This document shows, piece after piece, positions 63,398 through 64,000 of a DNA stretch of 64,000 bases. The DNA comes from Pseudomonas gingeri. GTDB lineage: Bacteria > Pseudomonadota > Gammaproteobacteria > Pseudomonadales > Pseudomonadaceae. Location of the stretch: the NCBI RefSeq assembly GCF_013386165.1, contig NZ_JACAOS010000028.1, positions 1 through 64,000 on the forward strand. The letters run 5' to 3'. How positions within the stretch are numbered: position 1 is the first letter of the stretch; each line of letters begins with the position of its first letter. The translations under genes and the position numbers were made by a program. The notes under the pieces were generated by a model, which did not search any database, was not told the origin of the DNA, and saw only the letters and a program-made list of their open reading frames with translations.

Positions 63398-63799
63398 ATG
63401 AAATCGATTTTCCTGGCTTTGGTGCTTGTCAGCCTGGGGGCCCACGCGGCCGAAGACGCGGACAACTCGCCCTGCGATGCGGTCGAAAACGACCAGCAGA
63501 CCCTGGAGTGCGCCACCTACAGCAAGAACACCGCCGAGCAATTGCTCAAGGAAAACTTCGACGCCCTGCTGGACCGGGTCAAGACGCAATACGCCAATGA
63601 CAAGGCGCAAGCCGCCGACATCAGCGCCAAGCTGCAGGCCGCCCAACAGCTCTGGATCAAGTCGCGGGACGCCGATTGCGCCATCGCGCCGCTGCCGGCC
63701 AAGCCCGGAAGCAAGCCCTTCACCATCGACCAGTACGACTGCCTGGCGAGCAAGAGCGACGAACGGTCGGAGTTTCTTGAGTCGATTGCCCAGGAATAA
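63398..63799 (+). CDS. Periplasmic LprI/DUF1311-type protein
   Basis: The 133-residue protein has a signal peptide (MKSIFLALVLVSLGAHA) and a DUF1311/LprI domain (CDAVENDQQTLECATYSKNTAEQLLKENFDALL ... LQAAQQLWIKSRDADC ... DQYDCLASKSDERSEFL) with four cysteines. Some members inhibit lysozyme. It is divergently oriented from the dipeptidase gene. The ATG at 63398 is chosen for the signal peptide. Confidence 0.87.
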   Translation: MKSIFLALVLVSLGAHAAEDADNSPCDAVENDQQTLECATYSKNTAEQLLKENFDALLDRVKTQYANDKAQAADISAKLQAAQQLWIKSRDADCAIAPLPAKPGSKPFTIDQYDCLASKSDERSEFLESIAQE

Positions 63800-63884
63800 T
63801 CCGGGCGGCTGTCTACACTGGACCACACCCCGTCCTGAATTGGCTGTACAGGCGAGTCGTTGACGATCATCACAGGATCTTCGC

Positions 63885-64000
63885 ATGCGCTCACTGACAG
63901 CCATCCCGTTGTATGCCCTGGCGATTTTCGTCGCCATTATGCTGTTCATTGAAATCGGTCGGCGTATCGGTGATCGCCATCTGGCCCTCGACCCCGAGGG
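63885..64000 (+). CDS. N-terminal fragment of a membrane protein, cut by the window end
   Basis: From the ATG at 63885, with AGGAT before it, the frame reads MRSLTAIPLYALAIFVAIML... (one membrane helix, about 8-24) and continues through RRIGDRHLALDPEG to the last base. It is open at the window edge. It may be a bestrophin-like/DUF4239 membrane protein, but too little is visible to name it. Confidence 0.6.
   Translation, partial: MRSLTAIPLYALAIFVAIMLFIEIGRRIGDRHLALDPE

Overview
The window is a chromosomal segment of a fluorescent-group Pseudomonas. The protein families and the gene order of the glycine betaine, sarcosine and formaldehyde genes match that genus. The G+C content is high, and more than 20 REP-type palindromes of the kinds common in P. 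fluorescens relatives lie between genes. No phage, insertion sequence, CRISPR array, rRNA or tRNA was recognised.

Left part (0-28 kb) is mixed housekeeping and regulation. It holds modE, a Tat-exported PhoX-like phosphatase, the srkA kinase, rarD, a GcvR-type ACT protein, a low-G+C beta-trefoil gene, glcB (malate synthase G) and a lone response regulator. These are followed by a DUF294/CBS protein with a DEDDh exonuclease, a 127-bp tandem repeat array, and a FecI-FecR-TonB receptor iron module with a PepSY membrane protein. Then come a creBCD locus with a retropepsin-like protease gene, a PlsC-type acyltransferase, a DUF2780 protein, and a fasciclin / ECF sigma / anti-sigma operon.

Right part (28-63 kb) encodes almost the whole route from glycine betaine to glycine and one-carbon units. 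GbcAB converts glycine betaine to dimethylglycine. DgcAB, with a dedicated ETF pair, converts dimethylglycine to sarcosine. SoxBDAG converts sarcosine to glycine plus C1. GlyA, PurU and FdhA handle glycine, formyl-tetrahydrofolate and formaldehyde, and a threonine aldolase and an M19 dipeptidase sit beside them. No GbdR- or SouR-type regulator gene is present. Two chemoreceptors and a zapA / zapB-like pair interrupt the set, as does a three-gene group: a metallophosphoesterase, a membrane di-haem cytochrome, and a 1150-residue GMC oxidoreductase-alpha/beta hydrolase fusion.

The most unusual non-coding signal is a cluster of perfect DnaA boxes (TTATCCACA) at 53.94-54.50 kb. They are arranged in imperfect repeats of about 180 bp. 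More perfect boxes lie in the adjacent etf genes, and a related element sits between rarD and gcvR. This looks like a DnaA-titration or reactivation locus of the datA/DARS kind, which is an inference. Other points of interest are a 150-bp inverted-repeat-bounded intergenic element near 62.1 kb, a DgcA lacking one expected Fe-S cysteine, and the fusion protein with a cysteine at the hydrolase nucleophile position.
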